A stretch of DNA of 64,000 bases from Desulfospira sp963664655 (GCA_963664655.2 OY761554.1:496001-560000); one strand, 5' to 3'; shown: positions 1 to 8,836, counted from the stretch's first letter. A program made the numbers and translations. The notes: generated by a model not told the origin, from the letters alone.

Positions 1-758
1 CGGCCCGATCTGTCGGTCTTTGCCATCACCGCCGTATCAAATCCTGCCTTTCCCCGGGCCTCTAGCACGCGCCATCCCCGGTAAACCGGGACGTGATGGC
101 GCATCAGGCTTGCCAGATAGGCCCCGCCTTCAACCAGTTTGGGCCAGTGCTTAAATGCCAGGGGGAAAAATGCGGCCTGGTCCGCCAGCCGGTTTTCATC
201 GGCCAAGCCGGCCACCTGTCCGCCGTTTTTGAGAAGTCCCCAGGCCAGGGCCATCATCAGAGGGCTGGTTCCGGCAACAACGGTTCTGGCACCGGGCAGT
301 ACGCCATGGCTTTTCATGAGGATCTGGGCCGCCCCCAGGGACATGACACCGGGCAGGGTCCAGCCCCGGAAGGGCAGAAAGGTTTCCCTGGCACCGGTGG
401 CCAGGATCAGGACTTGTGCCCGCACTTCAACAAGACGGGAAGCCCCCGGACGGTCCGGGTCCGACACATTGAGCAGCAGGCAGTTGTCCTGATAAATGCC
501 GGCCACCTGGGTATGAAATGACCAGTCAATGTCCCGGTGGCGTCCCAGGCTGTCCGCCAGGCCGAATCCTGCCGATTTTAACCGATCCGGTTCCCTTCCG
601 GATTGTTGCGCCATGGGCATCCGCCTGAGCAGCTGCCCGCCCTTATGGCTGTTTTCCTCTATCACAAGGATGGAAAGCCCCTGGCCGGCCAGGGTCCGGG
701 CCGCAGAAAGGCCGGCCAGACCGGCCCCCACAATCACCACATGGTATGCCGGTTTCAT
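1..758 (-). CDS. FAD-dependent oxidoreductase subunit, HcnB/OoxA-like (partial, runs off the left edge)
   Basis: The protein starts MKPAYHVVIVGAGLAGLSAA, a dinucleotide-binding GxGxxG motif, and continues with a second nucleotide-binding region around LILATGARETFLPF. This is the pattern of the alpha subunit of hydrogen cyanide synthase, opine oxidase and D-hydroxyproline dehydrogenase, which passes electrons from the amine-oxidising FAD subunit to an acceptor. The start overlaps the stop of the upstream 2Fe-2S gene by four bases (ATGA), so the two are translationally coupled. About 252 codons are visible; the family is usually about 450-500 residues and often has a C-terminal BFD-like 2Fe-2S domain, which would lie outside the window. 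The substrate cannot be told from sequence. Confidence 0.85.
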   Translation of the reverse strand, partial: MKPAYHVVIVGAGLAGLSAARTLAGQGLSILVIEENSHKGGQLLRRMPMAQQSGREPDRLKSAGFGLADSLGRHRDIDWSFHTQVAGIYQDNCLLLNVSDPDRPGASRLVEVRAQVLILATGARETFLPFRGWTLPGVMSLGAAQILMKSHGVLPGARTVVAGTSPLMMALAWGLLKNGGQVAGLADENRLADQAAFFPLAFKHWPKLVEGGAYLASLMRHHVPVYRGWRVLEARGKAGFDTAVMAKTDRSG

Positions 759-1093
759 GGATGCGTCTCCGTTTCCCCGTTTGAGGGAAGGGCCGTTGCC
801 CCTTTTGAAAATGAAACCGCCATGCCGTCCTTGACCCGGGTCATGCAGGCGCGCTGGTCCGGGACCCCGTCCACGGTGACCAGGCACTCGTAACAGACCC
901 CCATGCCGCAGAAAACCCCGCGTCCGGGGCTTTCGCCGTCCTGCCTGAATACCCGGATGCCTGCGGCGGTCAGGGCCGCATGGATGGTTTCGCCGTCAAA
1001 GGCGTCCACGGGCTGCCCGTTAAACGTGATGGTGACCGGTTTTCCCCTGTTAACCCCCGGGATTCTCAAATCTGTTTTGCCCTGGTCTGTCAT
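755..1093 (-). CDS. 2Fe-2S ferredoxin-like subunit, HcnA-like
   Basis: This 112-residue protein has a plant-type 2Fe-2S cluster signature with Cys62, Cys67, Cys70 and Cys83 (FCGMGVCYECLVTV, then QRAC). Small subunits of this kind pair with two flavoproteins in the HcnABC, opine-oxidase and hydroxyproline-dehydrogenase families and carry electrons between them. It sits between those two flavoprotein genes, with ATGA overlaps at both ends, which argues for a stoichiometric complex. No signal peptide is visible, so it is cytoplasmic. The family call is strong; the complex's substrate is not known. Confidence 0.88.
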   Translation of the reverse strand: MTDQGKTDLRIPGVNRGKPVTITFNGQPVDAFDGETIHAALTAAGIRVFRQDGESPGRGVFCGMGVCYECLVTVDGVPDQRACMTRVKDGMAVSFSKGATALPSNGETETHP

Positions 1094-2313
1094 GCCTGGT
1101 TTTCTCCTGGTTCCATAAGTGGTTCCATAAGTGGTTCCATAAGTGGCTCCATAGATGGTTCCATAAAACGGCCGGGTGAAAACGCCGACAGGTCCACATC
1201 CATATCCCGGCCCAGAATCATGCGGGCCATCAGATGGCCTGTGACCGGGGCCAGGGCAATACCGTCGCCTTCGTGGCCGGCAGCCATATAAAAATTGTTC
1301 AGCCCCCTTACAGGCCCCAGGATGGGCAGCCCGTCCGGGGTATAGGGCCTGAGTCCCGCAAAAGTCCGGATCACCTGGAATTTTTCAAGCACCGGCACCA
1401 GGGCCGCGGTCTGTCTTAAAATCTTTTTCATCCCGTCCAAAGTGGTGGTTTTGTCAAAGCCGGCAAACTCCCGGGTGGAACCCAGCAGCAAATTGCCGTT
1501 TTCCGTCTGCTCCATGGAAATTCCCTGGCCTGCGGAAGCCGCCAGGGCCGGATCAAACTTGGCGGCAATATAGCTGGCTGACAGCAGACAATGGTTCAGC
1601 ACCCGCCGGTCTGCCCGGGTCACCACGATCTGGCCCCGCCGGGGCGTGACGGGCATGGACACCCCGGCAAGTTCCCCTGTCCGGCCGGCCAGGGCACCAC
1701 AGGCATTGACCGTTACATCCGCATAAACAGGGCCTTTATTGGTCTCAACCCCGGTCACGGTGGAATGCTTTTGGCAAAACCCGGTCACCCGGGTCCGGGT
1801 TAAAATGGTGGCACCAAGCTGTTTTGCCGCCAGGACAAGGCCTAAGGTCAGGCGGATGGGATTGACCTGGGCGTCCAGGGGTGAAAAAGCCGCCCCGGTG
1901 ATATCACGGGACAGAAACGGTTCTTTTTCCAGGGTCTGTTCCCGGTCCAGAAGACAGACATCCAGCCCGATCTGTTTCTGTGCCGTTACATACTTTTCCA
2001 TGGCCTGATACTGGGCCTGATTTTCAATAATCACCAGGCCGCCGGTCTGTCTGAACTCAATATCAATGGGCAGCTGCTCTTTAAGCGTCTTGTAAAGGGC
2101 CAGGCTTTTGAGCCCCAAAGACAGGTGAACCCCCGGCTTTTTGGACTGCATGAACACCAGCCCGTCACAGGCGCCGGAACTGCCCGAGGCCAAATCCCCC
2201 TGCTCAATTAAGGTAACCGCCGCCCCTTGTTGGGAAAGGTGAAAGGCAATGGACGCACCAATCACGCCGCCGCCCACCACAGCGACACTGGGCATGGCTT
2301 TTGTCATGGTCAT
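1090..2313 (-). CDS. FAD-dependent amine/amino-acid oxidoreductase, DadA/HcnC-like
   Basis: The 407-residue protein begins MTMTKAMPSVAVVGGGVIGA, with the GxGxxG FAD-binding motif at about residues 12-17, and ends with a region (LRPYTPDGLPILGPV, then AAGHEGDGIALAPVTG) typical of the DAO/glycine-oxidase fold. It is the likely catalytic subunit, which oxidises an amino acid, imino acid or opine. I chose the start at 2313 because it overlaps the TRAP permease stop by ATGA and has AAAGAGGG just upstream; a longer frame continues to 2493 but reads through permease sequence. The C-terminus ends in a MEPL tandem repeat that family members do not need. It is in one operon with the transporter genes. 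Confidence 0.88.
   Translation of the reverse strand: MTMTKAMPSVAVVGGGVIGASIAFHLSQQGAAVTLIEQGDLASGSSGACDGLVFMQSKKPGVHLSLGLKSLALYKTLKEQLPIDIEFRQTGGLVIIENQAQYQAMEKYVTAQKQIGLDVCLLDREQTLEKEPFLSRDITGAAFSPLDAQVNPIRLTLGLVLAAKQLGATILTRTRVTGFCQKHSTVTGVETNKGPVYADVTVNACGALAGRTGELAGVSMPVTPRRGQIVVTRADRRVLNHCLLSASYIAAKFDPALAASAGQGISMEQTENGNLLLGSTREFAGFDKTTTLDGMKKILRQTAALVPVLEKFQVIRTFAGLRPYTPDGLPILGPVRGLNNFYMAAGHEGDGIALAPVTGHLMARMILGRDMDVDLSAFSPGRFMEPSMEPLMEPLMEPLMEPGENQA
1109..1168 (-). repeat. 12-bp tandem repeat in the 3' end of the oxidase gene
   Basis: Five 12-bp units lie head to tail; units 1-3 read GGTTCCATAAGT on the plus strand and units 4-5 are degenerate. On the coding strand they give a short MEPL/MEPS repeat close to the C-terminus of the flavoprotein. 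The repeat length is a multiple of three, so changes in copy number keep the frame. Confidence 0.9.
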
Positions 2314-4232
2314 CCCTCTTTTTCTGCCGGGATGGCACTGCCCCCGGATAAGGCCCTTTTTTTCTGCCGGACCGCCATGACAGGGATGGCCACCAGGACC
2401 GCCAGCAACAGCACCCGGGCCGGCAGGCTGTTGATCAGTTCCGGCGTTGCGGCCACCCAGGTGACGGCCAATGAGATGGCCAGCAGGCCCCATTTGGACA
2501 TCAGCCCCAAAGGTTTAAACAGGTACCCGCTTAAGGCCGCGGCAAGCAGTGTGACCCCCAGGACCAGGGCAAGGCATACCGTTATAATTTCCGCAAGCGA
2601 GCCCTGCATCAACAGGGCCGGGTTGAAAACAAACACATAGGGAATGATGAACCCGGCCATGGCCAGCTTAAAGGCTTCAAACCCGGTCTGAAGGGGTTTG
2701 GAACCGGCAATGGAGGCCGCACAAAACGCCGGCACGCACACCGGCGGGGTCACCCCGGCCAGGACCGCGAAATAGTAGACAAACAAATGGGCCTGCAGCA
2801 TCTGTGTGTCCATGGCCAGCAATGCAGGCCCCCCAATGGTGACGGCAATAATGTAGGCAGGGGTACAGGGAAGTCCCATGCCCATGACCAGGGAGGTGAC
2901 CATGATCAACAGCAGTGCCGGCAGCATCTGGCCGCCGGACCAGTTGGTGATGACCGTGGCAATGCCAAGGGCCAGGCCGGTATGGGTCACAATGGCCACC
3001 ACCATGCCGGCACCGGCACAGGCCAGGGCGATCATCACCATGTTCCGGCCGGCCACCTGCAACGTCTCCCATATCCGTGCCGGTGTCATCCGGGTTTCCT
3101 TTTTAAAAAAACTGACCAGAAAGGTGACAATGATGGCGGCGTTGGCGGCCAGAAAAGGCGAATACCCCTTAAGGAGCATGGCCACCAGAAGGATCATGGG
3201 CAGCAGCAGATAGGAATCCCTTAAAATCTGTTTAAACGGGACAAAGGTCTCCTCGCTCACCCCGGCAAGATTATGTTTTAAGGCCATAAAATGAACCCGG
3301 AGTACCATGCTCGCGTAAAGCAGCAAAGAGCCCAGTATGGCCGCAATGACGATATTAATATAGGATACGCCCGTAATTTCTGCCATCACAAAGGCGCCGG
3401 CCCCCATGACCGGCGGCATGAGCATGCCGCCGGTGGAGGCAGCCGCCTCCACCGCGCCGGCAAACCGGGCCCGGTACCCCAGTTTTTTCATCAAAGGAAT
3501 GGTGAACACCCCTGTGGAATAAACATTGGCAGCGGCCACGCCGGAAATGGAACCGAACAGCCCGGAGGAGATTACCGCAATCTTGGCCGGCCCCCCATTG
3601 CTTTTTCCGGCAATCCGGCAGGCAAGGTCCGTAAAAAACTGGCCGGTTTTGGTGGCCTCCATAAAGGCCCCGAAAATCACGAACAATGCCACAAACGTGG
3701 CCGACACCCCGGTGATGGCCCCAAAAATACCGGCATCCGTAATCAGGTATTGCATTTCAACGATTTCGGAAAAGCTGATGGGCTTGGCGTAAAACACCCC
3801 GGACAAATGGGGGGCCAGATAAAGGTAAACAAAGAACCCGGCGATCAGATATGCCATGGCCGGTACCACGGCCCGTCTTACCGCCTCTAAGAGCAGCACA
3901 ATCATGATGGTGCCCAGAATCAGCTCCACGGTGGTGACCTCATCCACAAATTCCAGGCGTTCGGAAAGCCGGTCCTGGCACCAGACGACATAAAGCGGCG
4001 GGATAACGGCCAACCCGGCCAGGACCCAGTCAATCCCTCTCCAAAAGGAACGCTTTTTTTCCTCGAACGTGGGGAACAGCACAAAGGCGGCCGGCAAAAG
4101 GAACAGCAGATGAATTCCCCGCTGAATCCGGGGCATATAGATCCCCACAAATGCGGTATACAACTGAAACGTCGCTGCCGCCACCAGCCAGCCGGCCACC
4201 AGTTTATCCGGCCAGGTATTTTTTTGTATCAT
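2310..4232 (-). CDS. TRAP transporter, fused DctQM-type permease of the TAXI class
   Basis: This 640-residue, very hydrophobic protein has roughly 16 or more membrane segments. It fuses the small (4TM, DctQ-like) and large (12TM, DctM-like) TRAP permease subunits, as is usual when the binding protein is of the TAXI type. Conserved stretches include FGSISGVAAANVYSTGVFTIP and MGMGLPCTPAYIIAVTIGGPAL. It would import a small organic acid or amino compound, driven by a sodium or proton gradient. I chose the start at 4232 (MIQKNTW) because GAAGG lies ahead of it; longer frames lack a ribosome site. The gene follows the binding-protein gene by 69 bases and couples to the oxidase by ATGA. Confidence 0.9.
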   Translation of the reverse strand: MIQKNTWPDKLVAGWLVAAATFQLYTAFVGIYMPRIQRGIHLLFLLPAAFVLFPTFEEKKRSFWRGIDWVLAGLAVIPPLYVVWCQDRLSERLEFVDEVTTVELILGTIMIVLLLEAVRRAVVPAMAYLIAGFFVYLYLAPHLSGVFYAKPISFSEIVEMQYLITDAGIFGAITGVSATFVALFVIFGAFMEATKTGQFFTDLACRIAGKSNGGPAKIAVISSGLFGSISGVAAANVYSTGVFTIPLMKKLGYRARFAGAVEAAASTGGMLMPPVMGAGAFVMAEITGVSYINIVIAAILGSLLLYASMVLRVHFMALKHNLAGVSEETFVPFKQILRDSYLLLPMILLVAMLLKGYSPFLAANAAIIVTFLVSFFKKETRMTPARIWETLQVAGRNMVMIALACAGAGMVVAIVTHTGLALGIATVITNWSGGQMLPALLLIMVTSLVMGMGLPCTPAYIIAVTIGGPALLAMDTQMLQAHLFVYYFAVLAGVTPPVCVPAFCAASIAGSKPLQTGFEAFKLAMAGFIIPYVFVFNPALLMQGSLAEIITVCLALVLGVTLLAAALSGYLFKPLGLMSKWGLLAISLAVTWVAATPELINSLPARVLLLAVLVAIPVMAVRQKKRALSGGSAIPAEKEG

Positions 4233-4301
4233 TGTTATGCCTTCGAAGGGGGCAAGGCCCGGACAAGGACAGATATCCGGCGGCCTTTGCCCCAAAGATC
4301 A

Positions 4302-5327
4302 TTAATTCATAAACCCTGCATCTTTGTAATATTTTTCAGCACCGCTGTGCAGGGGAACCGCCACATTTTTCCAGCCGGTTTCAGGAACAAACAGTTTGTT
4401 GGCCGGATTGATCTTGTACAATTCATCTTTGTTTTCGCAGATGGCTTTAATGATGGTGTAGGCCACGTTTTCAGGCACGTCTTTGTTAACCAGCAGTTCG
4501 CCGGCGCTGACCACGGTGGACACATCCGCATCCTGTCCGCTGTAGGTGCCTTTGGGAATAACGGTTTTGCCCGTATCCTTTCCCAGGGTGCCAAGGTCGG
4601 TGTGCAGCTTCTCAATGCAGGCATCGGACAGCGAGACCAGTGTGGAATCCCGGCTTACGGTCATTTCAGTAATGGCTGCCCCGGGAAGTGCCAGATGGGT
4701 AAAGACAAAATCCACATGCTTGTCCTTGTAAAGGTTGACCATATCCGAATAAACCGCATTAAACACCTTTCCGCCGGCATCCTTTATCTGATCAAAGGAA
4801 ATTCCGTAAAACCCCAGGATGGCTTCCATGAGCGGCAGGTCCGAGGTCCCTTTCATGGGCGCGGCCACCTTGATGGCCTTGCCGGCCTTGATCATATCGG
4901 CAAGCTGGTCCATGGTGGAAATCCCCATTTTTTGTGCGGCCAGCACATGAATGTGATAAATACCAAAAATCCCCCCCAGAGAGCGCACATCGGGATTGGG
5001 GCTTTTGTAAACCGGTGCCAGGCCTTTGAGCGCCATTTTATCCACAAAGGTAATGCCCCAGCCAATGTCATCCTTGTGGCGGGAGACCCGGACCGGGTTG
5101 ACCACGCCGCCGCCGGGCACGACCTTGAGAACGATGTTGGGTTCAGCCTCGGCAATCATTCTGGCAATACCGCCGGCCTGGACATACCATCCGCCGCCGA
5201 CCCCGCCGGCCGCCCAGGTCATGGTTACCGGTTCGGTGACCTTCAGGTCTGAAGCACCGGCAATCCCTGTAAACGCAAAAAGGCATGCCGCCAGAAGACA
5301 CAGGATGTAAGTTGATACGTTTTTCAT
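4302..5327 (-). CDS. TAXI family TRAP transporter solute-binding protein
   Basis: The 341-residue precursor has a clear Sec signal peptide (MKNVSTYILCLLAACLFAFT, cleavage near AGA-SD). It is followed by the TAXI-family pattern TMTWAAGGVGGGWYVQAGGI and PGGGVVNPVRVS. It captures the solute in the periplasm and delivers it to the fused permease encoded downstream. I chose the start at 5327 because GGAGG lies five bases upstream (AAGGAGGTTTTATG). It is the first gene of the operon. The linked amine dehydrogenase suggests that the imported solute is an amino or imino acid or an opine, which is inference. Confidence 0.92.
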   Translation of the reverse strand: MKNVSTYILCLLAACLFAFTGIAGASDLKVTEPVTMTWAAGGVGGGWYVQAGGIARMIAEAEPNIVLKVVPGGGVVNPVRVSRHKDDIGWGITFVDKMALKGLAPVYKSPNPDVRSLGGIFGIYHIHVLAAQKMGISTMDQLADMIKAGKAIKVAAPMKGTSDLPLMEAILGFYGISFDQIKDAGGKVFNAVYSDMVNLYKDKHVDFVFTHLALPGAAITEMTVSRDSTLVSLSDACIEKLHTDLGTLGKDTGKTVIPKGTYSGQDADVSTVVSAGELLVNKDVPENVAYTIIKAICENKDELYKINPANKLFVPETGWKNVAVPLHSGAEKYYKDAGFMN

Positions 5328-5620
5328 AAAACCTCCTTCAATTTTGTGTTTGAACGAAAAGTCACCCATCTGCTGCGCTGCAGGAAACGCTGCCATCCTC
5401 ACACCCCCATGGTTGCTCGGGTTGCAAATTTTCCCGGGCCTTGCATCTCAAGCCGCTTTTCGTCCGGACACGGGTTTTTGTTCAGACATTATTTAATATT
5501 CATATCACCGGCCACACCAAAAAATGTCCGGCATGATATCCCTTAACTGACTTGACAACCACCCGGGTGCCGTTCATGATGTCTGACCCGTATGGGGTTG
5601 AAACAAAATTGTGCTGTATA

Positions 5621-5658
5621 TTTGTTATTAATTATGTAATAACATTTTTAATAACAAA
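5621..5658. promoter_or_regulatory. Candidate operator: inverted TAATAAC half-sites
   Basis: TTTGTTATTAA at 5621-5631 and TTAATAACAAA at 5648-5658 are perfect inverted copies. A third half-site, TAATAAC, lies between them at 5637-5643. The site is in the gap between a GntR/FCD regulator and the operon it probably controls, where an autoregulating FCD protein usually binds. Binding is inferred, not shown. Confidence 0.5.
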
Positions 5659-5705
5659 ACACTTCACACAAAACAGCTGGATTGTCAAGTATACGGCATT
5701 GTTTT

Positions 5706-5790
5706 TTATATGAAAGTCCCACTAACATCTTGAAAAGACTTTATTTTTCGTCGCGGGCGGTGCTTGGCCGGATAACCGGAGCCGTCCATG
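5706..5790 (+). repeat. Dispersed 90-bp hairpin element, divergent copy
   Basis: It begins TTATATGAAAGTCCCACTAA and matches the 90-bp unit found three times at 10751-11020. Its first hairpin (TGAAAGTC with GACTTTA) is imperfect. Its second has changed sequence but is still self-complementary (CCGG-ATAA-CCGG). It ends at the start region of the GntR gene. Confidence 0.75.
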
Positions 5791-5817
5791 GCCCTTATGC
5801 TTAATATACGAGGGAGT

Positions 5818-6552
5818 ATGAAACCAGACACCCGGCAGCCGGACAGCCAGGACCATTCGGACCTGACCAGCAAGGCCTACCAGGCCATACGCCACATGCT
5901 TTTTTGCAATCAGATCATGCCCGGCCAGAAAATCAAATACAGGGATCTGGCCGCCTTAATCGGCGTGAGCATGACCCCGGTGATCCAGGCCCTCAAATGG
6001 CTTGAATTCCGCAATATTGTCCGCCGTGAACCCAACAAGGGGTATTATGTCAATGAAGTCAGTTCAACGGAGATCAGGGAAGTTTATGACACACGGCTGC
6101 TCATTGAGGTCTCCCTGGTGCCGGCTATCATGAAGCACATGGATGAGAAAGGCATTGAAACACTTAAGCGCGCCCACAAATCCTATGCCCGGGCCGTAGA
6201 CGAAAACAAGCACACCAGCCGCATGATCACGGACATGAATTTTCACATGACCCTGGCATCCCTGTCCGGATGCCGGATACAGTTAAAGATGCTGGACGAG
6301 CTTTTTGACGTCCTTTTGCTCAGGTATAACCGGGATCTGTTCTTTTTGAGCCTGATGGAAACGTCTTTGGAAGAGCATGCCACCATTTTAAAAGGTCTGG
6401 CGGAAAAAGACGAGCAGCAGGTGACAAATACCCTTCACCATCACATTAAAGTGGTCCGTGACCACATTATTGACGGGATGGAACGGCTGTCTGCGGATGA
6501 GACTGAGCGGCTTTCCGTAAGTATGGTAAACATGGGGTCATCGGTCAAATAG
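5818..6552 (+). CDS. GntR family transcriptional regulator, FCD subfamily
   Basis: The N-terminal winged helix is at about residues 15-80 (KYRDLAALIGVSMTPVIQAL is the recognition region). The C-terminal all-helical FCD effector domain includes EVYDTRLLIEVS and DMNFHMTLASLSG, whose Asp and His residues usually bind a metal and the ligand. FCD regulators commonly respond to organic and amino acids, which fits the divergent transporter/dehydrogenase operon. I prefer the start at 5818 (MKPDTRQP), preceded by GAGGGAG; an in-frame ATG at 5788 lies at the end of the dispersed repeat. The likely role is a local repressor or activator of the TRAP operon. Confidence 0.88.
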   Translation: MKPDTRQPDSQDHSDLTSKAYQAIRHMLFCNQIMPGQKIKYRDLAALIGVSMTPVIQALKWLEFRNIVRREPNKGYYVNEVSSTEIREVYDTRLLIEVSLVPAIMKHMDEKGIETLKRAHKSYARAVDENKHTSRMITDMNFHMTLASLSGCRIQLKMLDELFDVLLLRYNRDLFFLSLMETSLEEHATILKGLAEKDEQQVTNTLHHHIKVVRDHIIDGMERLSADETERLSVSMVNMGSSVK

Positions 6553-6561
6553 GAAAAGTAC

Positions 6562-6648
6562 AAAAGGGGTCAAATCTACTATTGACCCTTGCTACATAAA
6601 TGGAGACAAAATCACGATTAAGGGTCAAAGGCAGACTTGACCCCTTTT
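6562..6648. terminator. Nested GGGTCAA palindromes between convergent genes
   Basis: AAAAGGGGTCAA at 6562-6573 is the exact complement of TTGACCCCTTTT at 6637-6648. The inner TTGACCCTT and AAGGGTCAA are also inverted. The structure lies between the ends of the convergent GntR and dapF genes, so it can serve both as a terminator. It resembles REP-like palindromes elsewhere in the window. Confidence 0.55.
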
Positions 6649-6659
6649 CCTTTTCCCCA

Positions 6660-7520
6660 TCAGATGGCAACAACCCCTTCAAAGACCAGGCGGGCCGGGC
6701 CGGTTTTATAAACATGGCCGGTTTCCTTGTCCCAGGAAATATCAAGGTCCCCGCCGTCCAGATGGACCCGGGCATGATCATGGATTCTGCCCGTGAGAAT
6801 GGCCGCCACAACACTTGCACAGGCCCCTGTGCCGCAGGCCAGGGTCACCCCGGCGCCCCGCTCCCAGACCCTCATCCTTAATTCTTCTTTTCCCATGACC
6901 TCAATAAATTCCACGTTGGTTTTTTCAGGGAACCGGGGATGGGTTTCGATTTTCCGGCCAAGGGCTTTGGCATCCACCTGGGACAGATCCTTGACAAAAA
7001 GAACCGCATGGGGGTTTCCCATGGACACGGCCGTAATCTGAACCTGACGGCCATCGCCAAGGTCAAGGTCCTGTTCCAGGGCCGTGTCGTGGCCGCCTTC
7101 CAGGACAAAGGGGATGTCTGCCGGCCTTAAAACGGGTTTTCCCATATCCACCTGAACGGCAACCACCCGGCCGTTGTCATCGGCCAGAATTTTCGGGACA
7201 ATGGTGCCGGCCTGGGTGGCCACCCGCATTTGAGTTTTTTGGATCACCTTTGTTTCATACAGGTGCTTTGCAAAGCATCGCATGCCGTTGCCGCACATCT
7301 GGGCCTGGGAGCCGTCGCAGTTATAAATGATAAACTCAACGTCATGGTCCGAAGACTCCCCGGCCAGGATAATCCCGTCGGCCCCGATGCCGAAATGCCG
7401 GTCACACAGTTTCAAGGCCAGGTCAGCGCAGGATATCCGCTGCCGGATCTCACCGTTTCGATCGTCCATGATAACAAAATCATTGCCAAGGCCTTCCATT
7501 TTTACAAAAGAAATGTTCAC
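6660..7520 (-). CDS. dapF: Diaminopimelate epimerase
   Basis: This enzyme interconverts LL- and meso-diaminopimelate, the last step before lysine and the source of the peptidoglycan cross-linking residue. Both catalytic cysteines are seen, Cys76 in QMCGNGMRC and Cys229 in LACGTGACAS, within the two-fold repeated DapF fold. At 286 residues it has the usual length. The N-terminus MNISFVKMEGLGNDFV is the standard one. It ends convergently with the GntR gene and follows rnd on the same strand by 14 bases, so the two are probably co-transcribed. Confidence 0.97.
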   Translation of the reverse strand: MNISFVKMEGLGNDFVIMDDRNGEIRQRISCADLALKLCDRHFGIGADGIILAGESSDHDVEFIIYNCDGSQAQMCGNGMRCFAKHLYETKVIQKTQMRVATQAGTIVPKILADDNGRVVAVQVDMGKPVLRPADIPFVLEGGHDTALEQDLDLGDGRQVQITAVSMGNPHAVLFVKDLSQVDAKALGRKIETHPRFPEKTNVEFIEVMGKEELRMRVWERGAGVTLACGTGACASVVAAILTGRIHDHARVHLDGGDLDISWDKETGHVYKTGPARLVFEGVVAI

Positions 7521-7534
7521 GGGGTTGCGCGTCC

Positions 7535-8659
7535 TTAATGGTTAATTGATTTTAGGATCTCTTCTCCTAAGGCCTGTTTCTGCCAGTTCCTGAGTCCGGA
7601 TACGGTATCCAGGCTTTCCGGACTGCCCGGCGGGTCAAAGGCCAGCCGGGTAATCATTGCATTGTTGATTAAAAACCCCGGTTCCATCCCCAAAGAAATA
7701 CTTTGCTTTTCCCGCATGGTCTTGAGCTTGTCAATGCGCTGCTGAACCGCGGGGGTTTTTCGCTTTGACGCGGTCTTGGGGTAAGCGGGCAGTTCCCTGT
7801 GGGGAAGGGCCATGGCGCTGGCAACAGCCTTGCGGCAATGGTTGCCGTACATGGCGGCCTGCTTTCTGCTCAGGACTTTCTGGGCCACCATCAGCTCAAC
7901 ATTCTGGGGCTTCAGACGGGTCAGTTCCAGAATAGACTGGTTGGACATGATTTTAAACGGGGGAACATCCTTTTTTTCGGCCACCTTGAGCCTAAGTTCC
8001 AATAAATTTTCAAGAATGGCCAGACTCCGGTTGTCCAGCTTTCCGGCCCCTTTGAATTTTTTGAACAGGGGGCGCTGGTGGTTGCATTCGTATCTGACCT
8101 GGGCCTGGAGATCAAACTCTTCCTGAGCCCAGGAAAGCCGGCCGATCTTTTCCAGCTTTGTTTTTAATATGTCATATAAAGGGATAAGATGGGCCACATC
8201 CCCCACGGAATAGGCAATCATCTCAGGCGACAGCGGCCGTCGGGACCAGTCCTGGCGCTGGAACCGCTTGTCCACATGAATATTGAAATGGGCTTTCAGC
8301 AGGGGTGCCAGCCCCCGTTCTTTCACATTTAAAAACCGGCAGGCAATTTCCGTGTCAAACAGGTTTTTCATCTGAACCCCCAATTCCCGGTCCAGGCTTC
8401 TGACATCAAAATCCGACCCGTGAAACACCTTGACCACCAAGGGGGATTCCAAAACTTCAACAAAGGGGCCCCACTCTGCCATGACAAAGGGATCAATCAG
8501 ATAAGCCTGATCCGAAGAAGCGATCTGAACCAGACAGATCTTTTCTTTAAAACTGTGCAGTGAATCCGCCTCAAGGTCCACCGCAATAATGTTTTCCCGC
8601 CTTAAAGACGCGCAGACTTGGGACAGTTCCTGGTCAGACTCAATAAACTTATAATTCAA
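7535..8659 (-). CDS. rnd: Ribonuclease D
   Basis: A 374-residue 3'-to-5' exonuclease of the DEDDy class. It has the DLEADSLHSF motif (Exo I, Asp and Glu metal ligands), a second motif near VFHGSDFDVRSL (Exo II) and AYSVGDVAHLIPLYD (Exo III). An HRDC-like region lies after residue 200. It trims stable RNA precursors, including tRNA 3' ends. The start at 8659 (MNYKFIESDQEL) fits the family N-terminus. It lies upstream of dapF in the same direction and is divergent from thrS. Confidence 0.93.
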   Translation of the reverse strand: MNYKFIESDQELSQVCASLRRENIIAVDLEADSLHSFKEKICLVQIASSDQAYLIDPFVMAEWGPFVEVLESPLVVKVFHGSDFDVRSLDRELGVQMKNLFDTEIACRFLNVKERGLAPLLKAHFNIHVDKRFQRQDWSRRPLSPEMIAYSVGDVAHLIPLYDILKTKLEKIGRLSWAQEEFDLQAQVRYECNHQRPLFKKFKGAGKLDNRSLAILENLLELRLKVAEKKDVPPFKIMSNQSILELTRLKPQNVELMVAQKVLSRKQAAMYGNHCRKAVASAMALPHRELPAYPKTASKRKTPAVQQRIDKLKTMREKQSISLGMEPGFLINNAMITRLAFDPPGSPESLDTVSGLRNWQKQALGEEILKSINH

Positions 8660-8712
8660 TCTTAGTATTTTCCCTTGATTGTTTATACCACATCTTTTAA
8701 AATTTTCTTTTT

Positions 8713-8748
8713 TTAGACCATTAACCCCTATTAGACCATTAACCCCTA
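8713..8748. repeat. Two perfect 18-bp direct repeats upstream of thrS
   Basis: TTAGACCATTAACCCCTA occurs twice in tandem in the 177-bp gap between rnd and thrS. It may be a slippage product or a regulatory repeat; nothing else marks it. Confidence 0.85.
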
Positions 8749-8836
8749 AAGGGCAAAAGCCGGACGGACCAGGGGGTAATTACCGTTCTCCGTCCACAAC
8801 ACATATCAATATCACATCAAACAATGGAAGTTTAAG

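Larger units (their letters stand above)
5328..5817. other. Divergent intergenic region between the TRAP operon and the GntR regulator
   Basis: This 490-base gap has no convincing gene. It holds an AT-rich core with repeated TAATAAC half-sites (5621-5658), a TTGACA near 5554 and a copy of the dispersed 90-bp element next to the regulator start. Promoters for both directions must lie here, but I cannot fix their -10 boxes. Confidence 0.6.

Noticed and set aside
2310..2493. Longer version of the oxidase starting at 2493
   Set aside because: The extra residues are read from another frame of the TRAP permease gene; the ATG at 2313 has a ribosome site and the ATGA overlap.
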